From Kozakia baliensis (GTDB lineage Bacteria > Pseudomonadota > Alphaproteobacteria > Acetobacterales > Acetobacteraceae), in the NCBI RefSeq assembly GCF_001787335.1, contig NZ_CP014677.1, positions 1 to 64,000 of the forward strand: a stretch of 64,000 bases of DNA. Direction: 5' to 3'. The notes below the pieces were generated by a model. The model did not search any database and had not been told where the DNA came from. It saw nothing but the letters and a program-made list of their open reading frames with translations. Position 1 is the first letter of the stretch. Each line of letters begins with the position of its first letter. A program made the position numbers and the translations under genes. Shown one piece after another: positions 51,984 to 61,525 of this stretch.

Positions 51984-53792
51984 TTAAATATTATAGCAGT
52001 TTTTCTGATCTCTTTGTTTTTTTGGAAGGCTAATATTTTCTAATGTTTCTTCCGACTTTTTGATTTCTTCAAAAAGTCGATCCTCTGAAGTAGGACGCGC
52101 AAAAAGATATCCTTGAACAGAGTCGCACCCAATTTGACGAAGGATTTTAAATTGTTCCTTCGTCTCTATTCCTTCCGCGACGATCCCAAGGTCAAGCCTA
52201 TGGGCGAGTTCAACAATACCCGTGGCTAACCGGCGATCATATATGTTCTCTTCGATATTCGTGACGAAACTACGGTCAATTTTAAGGAAACTCAGCGGCA
52301 ACTCACGGAGATGGGTAAGTGAAGCATAGCCGGTACCAAAATCGTCGAAGGCTACAGGAAAGCCGCTTTTTGCTAATGCTGTAAGATCCTGTCGCACTCG
52401 GCTTGCAAGGTTTGTACCTAGAAAAAGAGACTCCGTTACTTCCAGAATTAGGCGATCTCTCGTTAAATCATATTGCTGAACGAGAGAAGAAAGCTCGTCG
52501 ACAATTTGCCCACCTTCAAAATCAGCACCGATGAGGTTAAGAGAGACACCACCGAAATATCGTCCATCAGTCCGCCAGTTCGACAGATCACGCACAACAG
52601 TTTCCCGCACCAGTTTTCCAATGCGTTTCGTAATAGAGAAATCCGAGAAAATTTCTTGAAATTTTGAAGCGGACAAAAGGCCGAGCGTAGGGTGATGCCA
52701 GCGCAGCAATGCTTCACAGAACTTAACGGTTCCAGTTTTTAAATCTAAAACAGGTTGATAATGAACAACAAATTGATTGAATTGAAGTCCCTGCCTCGCT
52801 TCAATAAGCAATTGCTGATGATGTTGCGCCTCTACTCCTAAGCGTTCCGTAAATTTAACAATCTCACGCTCCGCCTTATTTTGTTTTTTTGCTGCCATGA
52901 GTGCGAGATCGGACTCTCTCATGATCGTCTCAATATTACATTGAGATAATTGAGTTTGAACATATCCAATACTTGCCGAGACAGACACTTCTACTGCTTC
53001 AATCATAATTGGTTGTTCGATGGCTCTCCGCAAATCAGAAAGCTTTTTCTGAAATTGACTTGAAAGAGCCTCTTCTTGCCAAAACAACGCAAATTCATCC
53101 CCTCCAAGCCGCCCTATGATTGCATATGATCCGCATGTTTCGATCATTCGGCGTGCTATGACACGAAGAACGGTATCACCTGCTTCATGGCCATACAGAT
53201 CGTTTACCTCTTTGAAATTATCGAGGTCGATTGTAGCAAGAGCCACTTTTTGGTCTTTTGCATAAGGTGGCTGCAATATCGCCGCGAGTTCGCGACTAAA
53301 ACCGATCCGATTGAGTGCTTCTACAAGAACGTCTTGCCGCGCTAGACGATTAACCTCATGGCGCGCGGTAATTTCTGCGGTAATATCAAATCTAAGCGCA
53401 ATAAAACTCAGAATTTTTCCAGCGCTATCGCATCTCGGAATAATTGTTGTTGCGACCCAATACAGACTTCCATCCTTGGCCTGATTGCAAATGTTTCCTC
53501 TCCAAATTTTACCATTTTCAATAGTTCGATACATTCTTCGGAAAAAAGATTTGGAATGATAACCAGAATTAACAATATTATGTGTTTTCCCGATTAACTC
53601 CGCACGTATATATCCACTGATTTTACAAAATTTCTCGTTAACATGCGTGATAATTCCGTAAGGATTAGTTACCGCTACAATAAGAACTTCGTTGATCGCT
53701 GAAGTTAAGAAGTTTGATCCTTCGTTACTTAGAGACTGATCATCAGATATATTTTTGATCAACGTTTCGCTCTTTGTTTCCAGCACAATCAT
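51984..53792 (-). CDS. PAS-GGDEF-EAL protein, probable c-di-GMP phosphodiesterase
   Basis: 602 residues. A PAS domain ('YGIITHVNEKFCKISGYIRA', 'WVATTIIPRCDSAGKILSFI') is followed by GGDEF with intact G-G-D-E-F ('IIGRLGGDEFALF') and an EAL domain with E-A-L-L-R-W, 'LILEVTESLF', 'AFDDFGTGYASLTHL', 'FLKIDRSFV' and 'VAEGIETKEQF', the residues needed for hydrolysis. It is convergent with the globin cyclase (25 bases apart), giving a synthase/hydrolase pair beside the cellulose genes. Whether the PAS binds heme, as in the K. xylinus PDE-A1 and DosP enzymes, cannot be read with certainty. Confidence 0.9.
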   Translation of the reverse strand: MIVLETKSETLIKNISDDQSLSNEGSNFLTSAINEVLIVAVTNPYGIITHVNEKFCKISGYIRAELIGKTHNIVNSGYHSKSFFRRMYRTIENGKIWRGNICNQAKDGSLYWVATTIIPRCDSAGKILSFIALRFDITAEITARHEVNRLARQDVLVEALNRIGFSRELAAILQPPYAKDQKVALATIDLDNFKEVNDLYGHEAGDTVLRVIARRMIETCGSYAIIGRLGGDEFALFWQEEALSSQFQKKLSDLRRAIEQPIMIEAVEVSVSASIGYVQTQLSQCNIETIMRESDLALMAAKKQNKAEREIVKFTERLGVEAQHHQQLLIEARQGLQFNQFVVHYQPVLDLKTGTVKFCEALLRWHHPTLGLLSASKFQEIFSDFSITKRIGKLVRETVVRDLSNWRTDGRYFGGVSLNLIGADFEGGQIVDELSSLVQQYDLTRDRLILEVTESLFLGTNLASRVRQDLTALAKSGFPVAFDDFGTGYASLTHLRELPLSFLKIDRSFVTNIEENIYDRRLATGIVELAHRLDLGIVAEGIETKEQFKILRQIGCDSVQGYLFARPTSEDRLFEEIKKSEETLENISLPKKQRDQKNCYNI

Positions 53793-53949
53793 TTTTTATT
53801 TTTATATGATCCTATATTTAAAAGATAGTCCTCCTTTAACAAGTCATATGTATGCAAATGGATCGTTCGAAAAATCCTATTTTTCTTAGGTAAGTTGTCG
53901 CTAACGCATTGAGATTACTGGTATGACTCAGACAGGAAAAAGGTTTTTT

Positions 53950-54702
53950 GAATCATCCGCCTTCTTTTTTACCTTTTGCAATATAGTGCTTAATCATTTT
54001 GTTTTGCACTTCCGTCGTAATCGCCCTAACTTGAGTATTTTCATCGAATGGCTTGCCGACACGGATTTTTCATTTTCGCGGCAAGAGTAATTTCAAACTC
54101 TTCGGTTACAGAATGCTCGACAATCAATCGGCTTGATGAAACGCAGCATTGCCGTGAGTTGAAGCTGACCTCGAAAGCCGTCGCATCCGCAGCATCATCT
54201 AAATTACTGTCGGCGAAAACGATGATAGGGTTTTCCCCCCAAGCCTTTTAAGATTGCTATCTGCAGATGCATGGATGCAAGAGCGACCAACCTCTATCGA
54301 GCCAGTAAAAGAGAGCATGTCAAAGTCAGGACGCGCTGTCATTGCGTTTCCAAGAACACGCCCCTCCCCCATGATAACGTTAAAAACGCCGGGAGGAACT
54401 CCTGCCTCTTCAAGTATCTCCGCAAGGAGCAGCGTCGTCGCACTTGTGACTTCGGCGGGCTTAACCACCAGTGTGCATCTGGAAGCAAAGATGAATGGTG
54501 CACGCTCGCACAAAATCAGAAACGGGAAGTTCCAAGGCGTGATCAGTCCCACTACACCGATCGGTTTCTTCAACACTATACCGAAAAGCTTATCGCTTAG
54601 ATTGTTAAAGCTCTCACCATGCAAAAGGTGCGCGGCACCAACCGCCACTTCGAAGCAAGCTACACAGCCTTCCGCCTCTGCTTTAGCCTGTGGAAAAGGC
54701 AT
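53950..54702 (-). pseudogene. Aldehyde dehydrogenase fragment with frameshifts
   Basis: From about 54700 the minus strand reads 'EVAVGAAHLLHGESFNNL', 'KKPIGVVGLITPWNFPFLIL', 'VVKPAEVTSATTLLLAEIL', 'PPGVFNVIMGEG' and 'FDMLSFTGSIEVGR', then shifts frame at the G/A run near 54235. It goes on as 'NPIIVFADSNLDDA' and 'SSSRLIVEHSVTEEFE', shifts again near 54065 ('KIRVGKPFDENTQVRAITTE') and stops. The catalytic-loop Cys lies in the middle frame. Both the first about 90 residues and the last third are missing. It is a decayed NAD-linked aldehyde dehydrogenase. Confidence 0.85.
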
Positions 54703-54911
54703 TACTCACAAAGAAATTGATGAGTTCAATCTAAACATAACAATTTCCGCTATAAATTATTACTATTCCTGCATAGATTCACGGGATCAATCATTTACGA
54801 TTGAAGTTTCCTTGATGAAAAGATTCTAGAGGGTTCAATATTGAAAAAATTATGCGGCTGGCTTGCGTTGACTGAAAATAGGACGTTCTTGTTTCGCAAG
54901 CTAAAAATACG

Positions 54912-54932
54912 CTTGAGGTGCCACGCCTCAAG
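54912..54932. other. Short hairpin upstream of the second phosphoesterase
   Basis: CTTGAGG / CCTCAAG with loop TGCCACG, 45 bases before the phosphoesterase start. No T-run follows. It lies in the 275-base gene-free stretch 54703-54977 and could be a leader structure. Confidence 0.3.
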
Positions 54933-54977
54933 AGCTTATTCCTGTCAGGATAGTTCTATCGCCACCGACAGGATCAC

Positions 54978-56642
54978 ATGCCGCCTCTTTCCCAACGTTT
55001 CCTCCTCGCCTGCACACTTCCCCTACTCGGCATTCTCCCCCTATTTCACGTAACAACGGCCCGTGCGGCAGAGGCCCAACCTACGACACCGATTCATCAT
55101 CTCATTATCATCTATGATGAAAATGTTTCGTTCGATCATTATTTCGCCACCTATCCGCACGCAGCAAACCCGAATGGCGAACCGACTTTTATCCCAGCCA
55201 GAAATACTCCAACTGTCAACACGCTAGAAGCAGCCCATCTCCTGGCCGAAAACCCGAATGCATATCCTGCCAACGGCGCAGACGCAGCACTTCCTTTTCG
55301 TTTGGATATCAGTCAGGCCAGCACTGCCGACCAAAACCACGCATACACACCTGAACAGCTTGCCTACCATCACGGCAAGGCAGATCTATTCCCCCGCTAC
55401 ACCGGTCGCGGCACGCCTGGGGGCGTTGGCGCCTTTTCAACCCGTGGACAGGTCATGGGTTATTTCGATGGCAACACCGTTGCCGCACTCTGGCGTTACG
55501 CTCAGCGCTTCGCCATGAGCGATGCGGCCTACACCGACACATATGGCCCTTCCACTCCGGGTGCGCTCGAAGTCTCCTCTGGGCAGACCAACGGTATGCG
55601 TATCAAAACCACCACGCAGCCTCCTGCTTCCGCCAAGATCCATTCTCCTTATGCTGATGACGGCGCAGGTGGTTGGACCATGATCAACGACATCGATCCT
55701 GCTGACGATGTCTGTTCCACACCCAAAAATCAGGTGTGGATGAGCAATCGCAACGTTGGTGATCTGCTCAACGCACAAAATGTCTCATGGGGCGGCTTTA
55801 TGGGCGGTTTCGATCTTACTCGACAAAACTCCAATGGCACTACCGGCTGCGGCCGCTCCACCTATTCGACGATCGTTACGCAAACAGTTCCAGACTATAT
55901 TCCGCACCATAATTGGTTCCAATATCACACCACGACCGCCAACCCGTCCCACGCGCGACCCTCCTCAATCGCCGCCATTGGCCATAGCACGATGACTGAT
56001 GGAAAAACGCGCGATCCTGCCAACCATCAGTACGATCTTGAGGATTTCTTTGCTGTATCGCGCGCCGGAACAATGCCTGCCGTTTCTTTCATCAAGCTTC
56101 CGGCTTATCAGGATGGCCACGCTGGCTACTCCAATCCTCTCGACGAACAACAGGGCATCGTTCGCGTCGTGAACTTTGTCCAGAGCCGTCCCGAGTGGAA
56201 AGATACTGCCATCATTATCGCTTATGATGATTCCGATGGTTGGTATGATCACGCTTTTACACCGGTAGCCCACGCATCTTATGATCCCGAGATCGATCAG
56301 CTTGACGGCCCTGGACGCTGTGGAAAAGGCTCACGGCCTTTTGGTGTAGCTGGCAGACCCGTCAATGGTCGCTGCGGCCCCGGAACGCGCATACCGTTTC
56401 TCGTTCTTTCACCTTGGGTGCGCCCCAATTCCATTAACCATACGCTAATTACCCAAAGTTCCATCACACGCTTCATTGAGGATAACTGGCTTCATGGCAC
56501 ACGGCTCGGCGACGGTGCGTTCGATGCCGACGCCCCCCCTATGAATGGCTTGTTCGATTTCAGCCACACGCCACTCCTCGACCCACTCTATCTGGAGCCG
56601 AAAAATGGTATCGTCATTTCTGAACCGACTGACCAGAACTAA
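54978..56642 (+). CDS. Exported phosphoesterase (AcpA / phospholipase C superfamily), second copy
   Basis: 554 residues with a signal peptide ('MPPLSQRFLLACTLPLLGIL', cleavage near 'ARAAEA'). It is clearly paralogous to the 2418-4250 product: 'YDENVSFDHYFATYPHAANP', 'YGPSTPGALEVSSGQTNGMR', 'WGGFMGGFDLTRQN', 'PAYQDGHAGYSNPLDEQQ' and 'AYDDSDGWYDHAF' line up one to one, including all apparent metal and nucleophile positions. It lacks the His-rich tail and has no cytochrome peroxidase next to it. Decayed aldehyde dehydrogenase and IS debris flank it, suggesting relocation or duplication by recombination. Confidence 0.87.
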   Translation: MPPLSQRFLLACTLPLLGILPLFHVTTARAAEAQPTTPIHHLIIIYDENVSFDHYFATYPHAANPNGEPTFIPARNTPTVNTLEAAHLLAENPNAYPANGADAALPFRLDISQASTADQNHAYTPEQLAYHHGKADLFPRYTGRGTPGGVGAFSTRGQVMGYFDGNTVAALWRYAQRFAMSDAAYTDTYGPSTPGALEVSSGQTNGMRIKTTTQPPASAKIHSPYADDGAGGWTMINDIDPADDVCSTPKNQVWMSNRNVGDLLNAQNVSWGGFMGGFDLTRQNSNGTTGCGRSTYSTIVTQTVPDYIPHHNWFQYHTTTANPSHARPSSIAAIGHSTMTDGKTRDPANHQYDLEDFFAVSRAGTMPAVSFIKLPAYQDGHAGYSNPLDEQQGIVRVVNFVQSRPEWKDTAIIIAYDDSDGWYDHAFTPVAHASYDPEIDQLDGPGRCGKGSRPFGVAGRPVNGRCGPGTRIPFLVLSPWVRPNSINHTLITQSSITRFIEDNWLHGTRLGDGAFDADAPPMNGLFDFSHTPLLDPLYLEPKNGIVISEPTDQN

Positions 56643-56649
56643 GTGCATG

Positions 56650-57690
56650 CCGTTCCCTTATGGACGGCGACCTTCCGTTTTCGCAAAAGCCTTCGGAGTG
56701 TAGGCGATGCCAGGCGCGAGAAGGTCCGTCGACCGCAGTTTCTACAGTCCATGGCAAACCAGCCACCGGCACTTGTAGTGATGGAGGCGTGTAGAGCGCC
56801 CATTATTGGACGCGGGAACTGGTGAACGTGGGGCACGAAGTGAAACTGATCGCACCTCAATATGTCCGCCCGTTCGTCAAGCGCCAGAAAAACGATACCG
56901 CCGACGCGGAGGCGATCGTCATCGCAGCCCGCCAGCCGGAGATGCGTTTCGTCCTGCCAAAGAGCGGCGATTAGCAGATACGCGCTGTTCTGTTCCGTTG
57001 CTGGGAGCGGCTGGTGCGTCAACGCACCGAGTTGGTTAATGCCCTTCGTGCCACACTTTATGAGTTTGGACTGGTCGTGCCGCAAGGTATCGCGCACCTC
57101 AAACACATTGATGAACTCGTTCGAAACGACAGCATCGAGTTGCTGACGTTCGTGCGGAAAGAATGTCAGGATCTTCTGGAGCAGATCGACGAGCAATCGG
57201 TTCGCATCACCGACAAAACCCGAGCCATGGTCGAGCTTTCGGAAGAAAGTGGCCTGGTACAATGCCTTGAGACGATGCCAAGCGTCGGCCGGTTGACGGC
57301 GCTGGCGGTGGAAACCTTCGCGCCTGCGATGAGCAGCTTCTGAAGTGGCCGTGATTTTGCGGCATGGCTTGGTCTTGTTCCCCTGCAGTTTTCTTCTGGC
57401 GGCAAGGAACGACTCGGGCGGGTATCGAAAGCGGGACAGGCTGACATACGCCGACTATTGATCGTAGGCGCAATGGCCCGTCTTAGCTGGGTGAACCGCA
57501 AGCCGCCGCTGCCCGGCACATTGCTGGCGAGAATGCTGGCCCGCAAGCCCCGTATGCTTGTGGCGATCGCCCTAGCGAACAAGATGGCGCGGGCTATCTA
57601 TGCCATGCTCACGAAGCAGAGAATTATCGAGATCCGGTTCTGTCCACTACGGCATGAGATGATCTCAGCCACAAATGAACTGAATCGGTA
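56650..57690 (+). pseudogene. IS110-family transposase, decayed
   Basis: + strand pieces in changing frames: 'KVRRPQFLQSMANQPPALVV' then 'MEACRAPIIGR' (catalytic Glu region), 'GHEVKLIAPQYVRPFVKRQK' with 'NDTADAEAI' (Asp-Asp), an in-frame stop near 56973, 'RQRTELVNALRATLYEFGLV', another stop at 57340, and 'WLGLVPLQFSSGGKERLGRV' with 'SKAGQADIRRLLIVGAMA' (C-terminal Ser domain). The order matches IS110 DEDD transposases. Multiple stops and shifts make it inactive. Confidence 0.8.
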
Positions 57691-57773
57691 AGGGTGTGTG
57701 AGAAGGCGACGACCCATATGGGCGCAAGATCGAGTCGATCCGGCTTGGAAAAACCAGAAGTCTTCTTATTACT

Positions 57774-58822
57774 GGCTTTGTTGCGTAAATGCTCGTAGTG
57801 GATTCACGGAGTGAATCCAGACTGGTGGCTGGGAGTGATGAGCAAGCCGAAGCCCACGCGATACCGCACGACGAACTGGTCCTCCTACAACGCAGCGCTG
57901 AAGAAGCGTGGATCTCTGACGGTGTGGTTTGACCCATCCATGAATTGGGAAGGTCGTCCGACAAGACGTCGGGGACGGCGGCAGAGTGACAGCGATGCTG
58001 CGATCCAGACCTGCCTGACGTTGAAAGTCCTGTTCGGTTTTGCGTTGCGGCAGACAACGGAGTTTGTTGAAAGTCTCCTGCCTCTGGCCGGACTTGCGTG
58101 GTCGGTGCCAGATTTCAGCACGCTGAGCCGCCGACAGGAAGTCCTGACGGTCGATATCGCGTATCGCGGTTCGAACGGTCCGCTCCCTCTTCTGATCGAT
58201 AGCACCGGGATCAAGGTCGAAGGAGAAGGTGAATGGCACAGGCGCAAACATGGCGGTTCGAAACGTCGTCTCTGGCGTAAACTCCCTATCGGGATCGACG
58301 CAGGATCTCTGAAAATCAGGGCCGTAGAAATGACGGGAAACGAGATCGGTGATGCCCCGGTCCTGCCCGCCCTTTTGGAACAGATCCCTGAAGATGAGGA
58401 CATCGCCAGCGTCACGGCCGATGGAGCGTATGATACGAGGCGATCCCATGAAACCATTGCCAGTCGCAGTGCTCAGGCTGTCATCCCTCCTCGAAAGAAC
58501 GCAACACCATGGCGCCTCACATCACCGGGTGCCATCGCCCGAAATGACGCTCTACAGACTTGCAAGCATCTCGGACGGGCCAACTGGAGACGATGGAGCG
58601 GTTATCATCGACGAAGCCGCGTCGAGACGAAAATGCACTGCATCCAGCGACTGGGCCAGCGTCTGACAGCACGGGATTTCGACCGCCAACTCACGGTTCA
58701 CATCCATGTCGCCATCCTCAATCGCTTCACAGCGCTCGGAACCCCCGTCACTCCTGCAGTCGCCTAGCAAAAAAACATAAAAGGCATCACAACATTCATT
58801 TAACAAATTGTGCAACAGAGCC
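57774..58822 (+). mobile_element. IS5-family insertion sequence, 1049 bp, apparently intact
   Basis: Terminal repeats are GGCTTTGTTGCGTAAAT at the left end and GGCTCTGTTGCACAATT as reverse complement of the right end, flanking one complete transposase gene. I found no clear target duplication (ACT on the left, ACG on the right), so a later rearrangement at one side is possible. Confidence 0.8.
57838..58767 (+). CDS. IS5-family transposase
   Basis: 309 residues from ATG 57838 (GGGAG just upstream). N-terminal 'MSKPKPTRYRTTNWSSYNAA', then the DDE core: 'PLLIDSTGIKVEGEGEW' (first Asp), 'ASVTADGAYDTRRSH' (second Asp) and 'RSRVETKMHCIQRLGQRL' (Glu). The frame is uninterrupted, so the element may be active. 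The start at 57811 is a frame extension outside the usual protein. Confidence 0.88.
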   Translation: MSKPKPTRYRTTNWSSYNAALKKRGSLTVWFDPSMNWEGRPTRRRGRRQSDSDAAIQTCLTLKVLFGFALRQTTEFVESLLPLAGLAWSVPDFSTLSRRQEVLTVDIAYRGSNGPLPLLIDSTGIKVEGEGEWHRRKHGGSKRRLWRKLPIGIDAGSLKIRAVEMTGNEIGDAPVLPALLEQIPEDEDIASVTADGAYDTRRSHETIASRSAQAVIPPRKNATPWRLTSPGAIARNDALQTCKHLGRANWRRWSGYHRRSRVETKMHCIQRLGQRLTARDFDRQLTVHIHVAILNRFTALGTPVTPAVA

Positions 58823-58857
58823 ACGTGAGCGCTTGATGGAGTGCAGCCTCGATAGCA

Positions 58858-58863
58858 GCTAGC
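58858..58863. repeat. Target-site duplication of IS481 element, left copy
   Basis: GCTAGC immediately before the left end; identical to 61520-61525 after the right end. Confidence 0.8.
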
Positions 58864-59510
58864 TGTTTAGTCCCGGGATTTGAGGGTGTGATATTTTCAC
58901 GTGAGTGGAAGGAAGCATTATGGGACAGATACGTCATGGGAGCGCCACGACCACGCACGCTGTGCGAGCAGCAATACAGCGATCGCAGGCTTCGCTCTCG
59001 GCCCTGAGCGAGGCGTTCGGGATCAACCCGAAAACAGTGGCAAAATGGCGGAAGCGTCAGACTGTCGAAGATCAGAAAACCGGTCCCAAGGAGCCGCGAT
59101 CAACGGTTCTTTTTGAGACGGATGAAGCGATGATCGTAGCCTTTCGTCGGCATACCCTGCTGCCGCTGGATGACTGCCTTTATGCGTTGCAGGCCAGCAT
59201 TCCGCATCTGACACGCTCGGCCCTGCATCGCTGCTTTCAGCGTCACGGGATATCCCGGCTTCCGGACATGGAGGGAGCCAAGCCAAAACGACAGCGCTTC
59301 AAACGCTACCTGATCGGGTTCTTTCATCTCGATATCGCAGAGGTCCAGACCGCCGAGGGCAAGCTGTACCTCTTCGTTGCCATCGACCGGACAAGCAAAT
59401 TCGCTGTCACACAACTGGTCGGGAAAGCCGACCGGAAAACGGCCTGGGAATTCCTCGAATTTCTTCTGAGCGTCATTCCTTACCGGATCCATACCATTTT
59501 GACCGACAAC

Positions 59511-59733
59511 GTCCTATATCGGGAAGCATCCGGTCGATTTGGCAACACGTCTCCATCGGCAGTTTGCACTGTCGTTGAAAAATACTGCAAGCAAAAACCA
59601 GGCGGTCTCCACCGCAAAATAAGGGCGCTCCCGGCCATAGCAAACACAGGGTCCAGTGCGGCATGTTGGTGCCGTGGCCCTAACCGTCCTGAAGATGGGA
59701 TGCGAAAACCCAGGTGGAAGACCCTAACATTAT
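59511..59733 (-). ncRNA. Candidate bridge (seek) RNA region of the IS110-family element
   Basis: The larger noncoding end of the element lies 3' of the transposase, where IS1111-group members encode their guide RNA. It is noncoding in the element, and reading frames here belong to no family. Target and donor loops could not be folded by eye, so the RNA is inferred from family knowledge and position. Confidence 0.35.
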
Positions 59734-61029
59734 CTACAGGGTCGCAGATGCGCCCTCATGGCACCAATAGAGAGGGGTTCCTCCACCTGGCACCGGCCCT
59801 TCGACGAAAGGCCGGTAATCGTCACCGCGTTTGATGATCGCGTGCACAACGCGCCCCATCTTTGCGGTGATGGCTGTGAACGCCTTGCGGCGCAGGTCCG
59901 GATCATGCCGGTCCCTGGCCACATAGCGGTCGAACTTGTCACGGAAGCTGTTCTCACGCTGGCGAATGGCGACCTGTGCCGCCATCCACAGTGTCCGTCG
60001 CAGACGCGCGTTGCCGCGTTTGGACAGCTTGGTTTTGCCGCGATATTGGCCTGACTGATAGGTTGACAGGTCAAGACCACAGAATTTCAGAAATTGCCGG
60101 TGATGACGAAATCGCCGCAGGTCGCCTGCCTCGGCAAGAATCGTCAGGGCATGGATTGGCCCGATCCCCGGCACCTGCTGCAAGCGTTGAAAGTCGCTGT
60201 GATCGCCGAGTAGGTCAATCGCAGCTTCCTCGATCGCATCACGTTGCGCGATCAGCCTTCGCGCCTCGCCTAGGACGACCCGGAACATCTCGATCGCTGG
60301 GGCATCCGGAGAAACAGGCAGCGCAATCGATCTATGAGCTGTTTCCCAGATATCACCCAGAAGACGAGATTTACTGACCTTGCGCCCAACAACACTCCAG
60401 GCGGCAGCAACAAACGCCTCCTTGCTGAGCGCGGTAATAGCAGCTGGAACAGGAAATTGCTCAAGGAGGGCAAAGAACCAGTCGCTGCGCGTGTTGCCCT
60501 TGAAGCGCTCAATTTCCGGAAAATAGAGAGGCAGATAGTGGGTAAGGATCCGGTGCTGGACCTCGGTTTTGGCACGGGAAATCACTTCATGGGTAACGGA
60601 CAATTCCTGAATGTTGTTGATCTCGTTGGCAAGAGGATCATGATATGGTTTGGCTGCGCCAATCTGGAGCATGTGCAGGATGACCTGTGCATCCTTGGGG
60701 TCATTCTTGTCCCAGCCGTTGTGCAGCGCCTCTCGCGTGCGGGCCAGAGCGACCGAAGAAATCAGGCGTGCATCAAACCCGGCCTGCACGAGGCGCCAGG
60801 CCAGCGGACGATGATAATGTCCGGTCGGTTCGAAGCCAACAATGACCGGCCGCGGTGCCAGGGCCTGCAGTTCTGCAATGAAACGGTCATGTTCTGTGCG
60901 CGTGTTGGCCACAGTCAGGCGTCGACGCCGTCGATTACCGGGCACCTCAATCAAGACTTCATTGCGTGATTTGGCAACATCGATAGCGACGAGAACAGCT
61001 GTTGTCGGTGTAGGGTTGGGTCTGGTCAC
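59734..61029 (-). CDS. IS110-family DEDD transposase
   Basis: 431 residues, uninterrupted. The RuvC-like N-terminal domain has 'VLVAIDVAKSRNEVLIE' (Asp), 'VIVGFEPTGHYHRPLAWRLV' (Glu) and 'KNDPKDAQVILHML' (Asp-Asp). A coiled middle region and the C-terminal transposase_20 domain follow ('LQQVPGIGPIHALTILAEAG', 'FLKFCGLDLSTYQSGQYRGK' with 'TKLSKRGNARLRRTLW'), including the conserved Ser region. It is a site-specific, RNA-guided recombinase by family. Divergent from the decayed copy at 56650-57690. Confidence 0.9.
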   Translation of the reverse strand: MTRPNPTPTTAVLVAIDVAKSRNEVLIEVPGNRRRRRLTVANTRTEHDRFIAELQALAPRPVIVGFEPTGHYHRPLAWRLVQAGFDARLISSVALARTREALHNGWDKNDPKDAQVILHMLQIGAAKPYHDPLANEINNIQELSVTHEVISRAKTEVQHRILTHYLPLYFPEIERFKGNTRSDWFFALLEQFPVPAAITALSKEAFVAAAWSVVGRKVSKSRLLGDIWETAHRSIALPVSPDAPAIEMFRVVLGEARRLIAQRDAIEEAAIDLLGDHSDFQRLQQVPGIGPIHALTILAEAGDLRRFRHHRQFLKFCGLDLSTYQSGQYRGKTKLSKRGNARLRRTLWMAAQVAIRQRENSFRDKFDRYVARDRHDPDLRRKAFTAITAKMGRVVHAIIKRGDDYRPFVEGPVPGGGTPLYWCHEGASATL

Positions 61030-61525
61030 GGCCGGTTATCTCCCCTGTGTGGCTGGACACCATCATTGTGGAGACATATCGCCCGGTCCGTGGCCACCTA
61101 TCTGGCCTTAAGGCCAGATAGGTGAACTCTGCAAAAGAGCTTCCCGATGTGCTATGGGATTCAGTTCGCTGACCAACCCCGTAATCGCAATACGGCCTGG
61201 TCGCGTCCCATGCGCTTCGACATGATCTGCGAAGCCCACGGGATCGAACACCGTCTCACGAAACCAAACCATCCCTGGACGAACGGTCAGGTTGAGCGGA
61301 TGAACCGGACCATCAAGGAAGCAACCGTCAAACGCTTCCATGACGACAGCCATGAGCAGTTGAAGATCCATCTCAACGACTTCATGGCAGCGTATAATTT
61401 CGGGCGAAGGCTCAAGACCCTCAATGGGCTCACACCTTACGAATATGTCTGCAAAATCTGGACTTCAGAGCCAGAAAGATTCATCATTAATCCAATCCAT
61501 CAAATCCCGGGACTAAACAGCTAGC

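Larger units (their letters stand above)
59511..61155 (-). mobile_element. IS110-family element, about 1645 bp, intact transposase
   Basis: Boundaries are set by the interrupted IS481 gene: GACAAC at 59505-59510 and GGGATTCAG from 61156 rejoin its frame. Subterminal inverted sequence ATCGGGAAGC (59519-59528) recurs reversed as GCTTCCCGAT (61139-61148). There is no target duplication, as expected for IS110. About 223 bases downstream and 126 upstream of the transposase gene are noncoding. Confidence 0.8.
58864..61519. mobile_element. IS481-family element with a nested IS110-family insertion
   Basis: Perfect 20-bp terminal inverted repeats TGTTTAGTCCCGGGATTTGA (58864-58883 and, reversed, 61500-61519), flanked by 6-bp direct repeats GCTAGC. 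Without the nested element (59511-61155) it is 1011 bp, a normal IS481 size. TGT...ACA ends and a CTAG-containing target suit the family. Confidence 0.88.
58920..61524 (+). pseudogene. IS481-family transposase interrupted by an IS110-family element
   Basis: First part 58920-59510 (ATG with GGAAGG upstream): HTH 'RSQASLSALSEAFGINPKTV', catalytic 'LIGFFHLDIAEVQTAEGKLY' (first Asp) and 'IPYRIHTILTDN' (second Asp). The second part resumes at 61156 with 'GIQFADQPRNRNTAWSRPMR' and 'NGQVERMNRTIKEATVKRF' (Glu), and ends at TAG 61522-61524. Joining the two parts restores one frame of about 320 codons with T-D-N-G-I-Q-F. The stop codon lies in the target duplication outside the element, so the protein end depends on the insertion site. 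Confidence 0.88.

Noticed and set aside
54841-55053. Small + strand gene before the second phosphoesterase
   Set aside because: Overlaps the phosphoesterase start in another frame; no ribosome site and an unconvincing composition.
57768-58826. Target-site duplication for the IS5 element
   Set aside because: Flanks read ACT and ACG; no convincing direct repeat.
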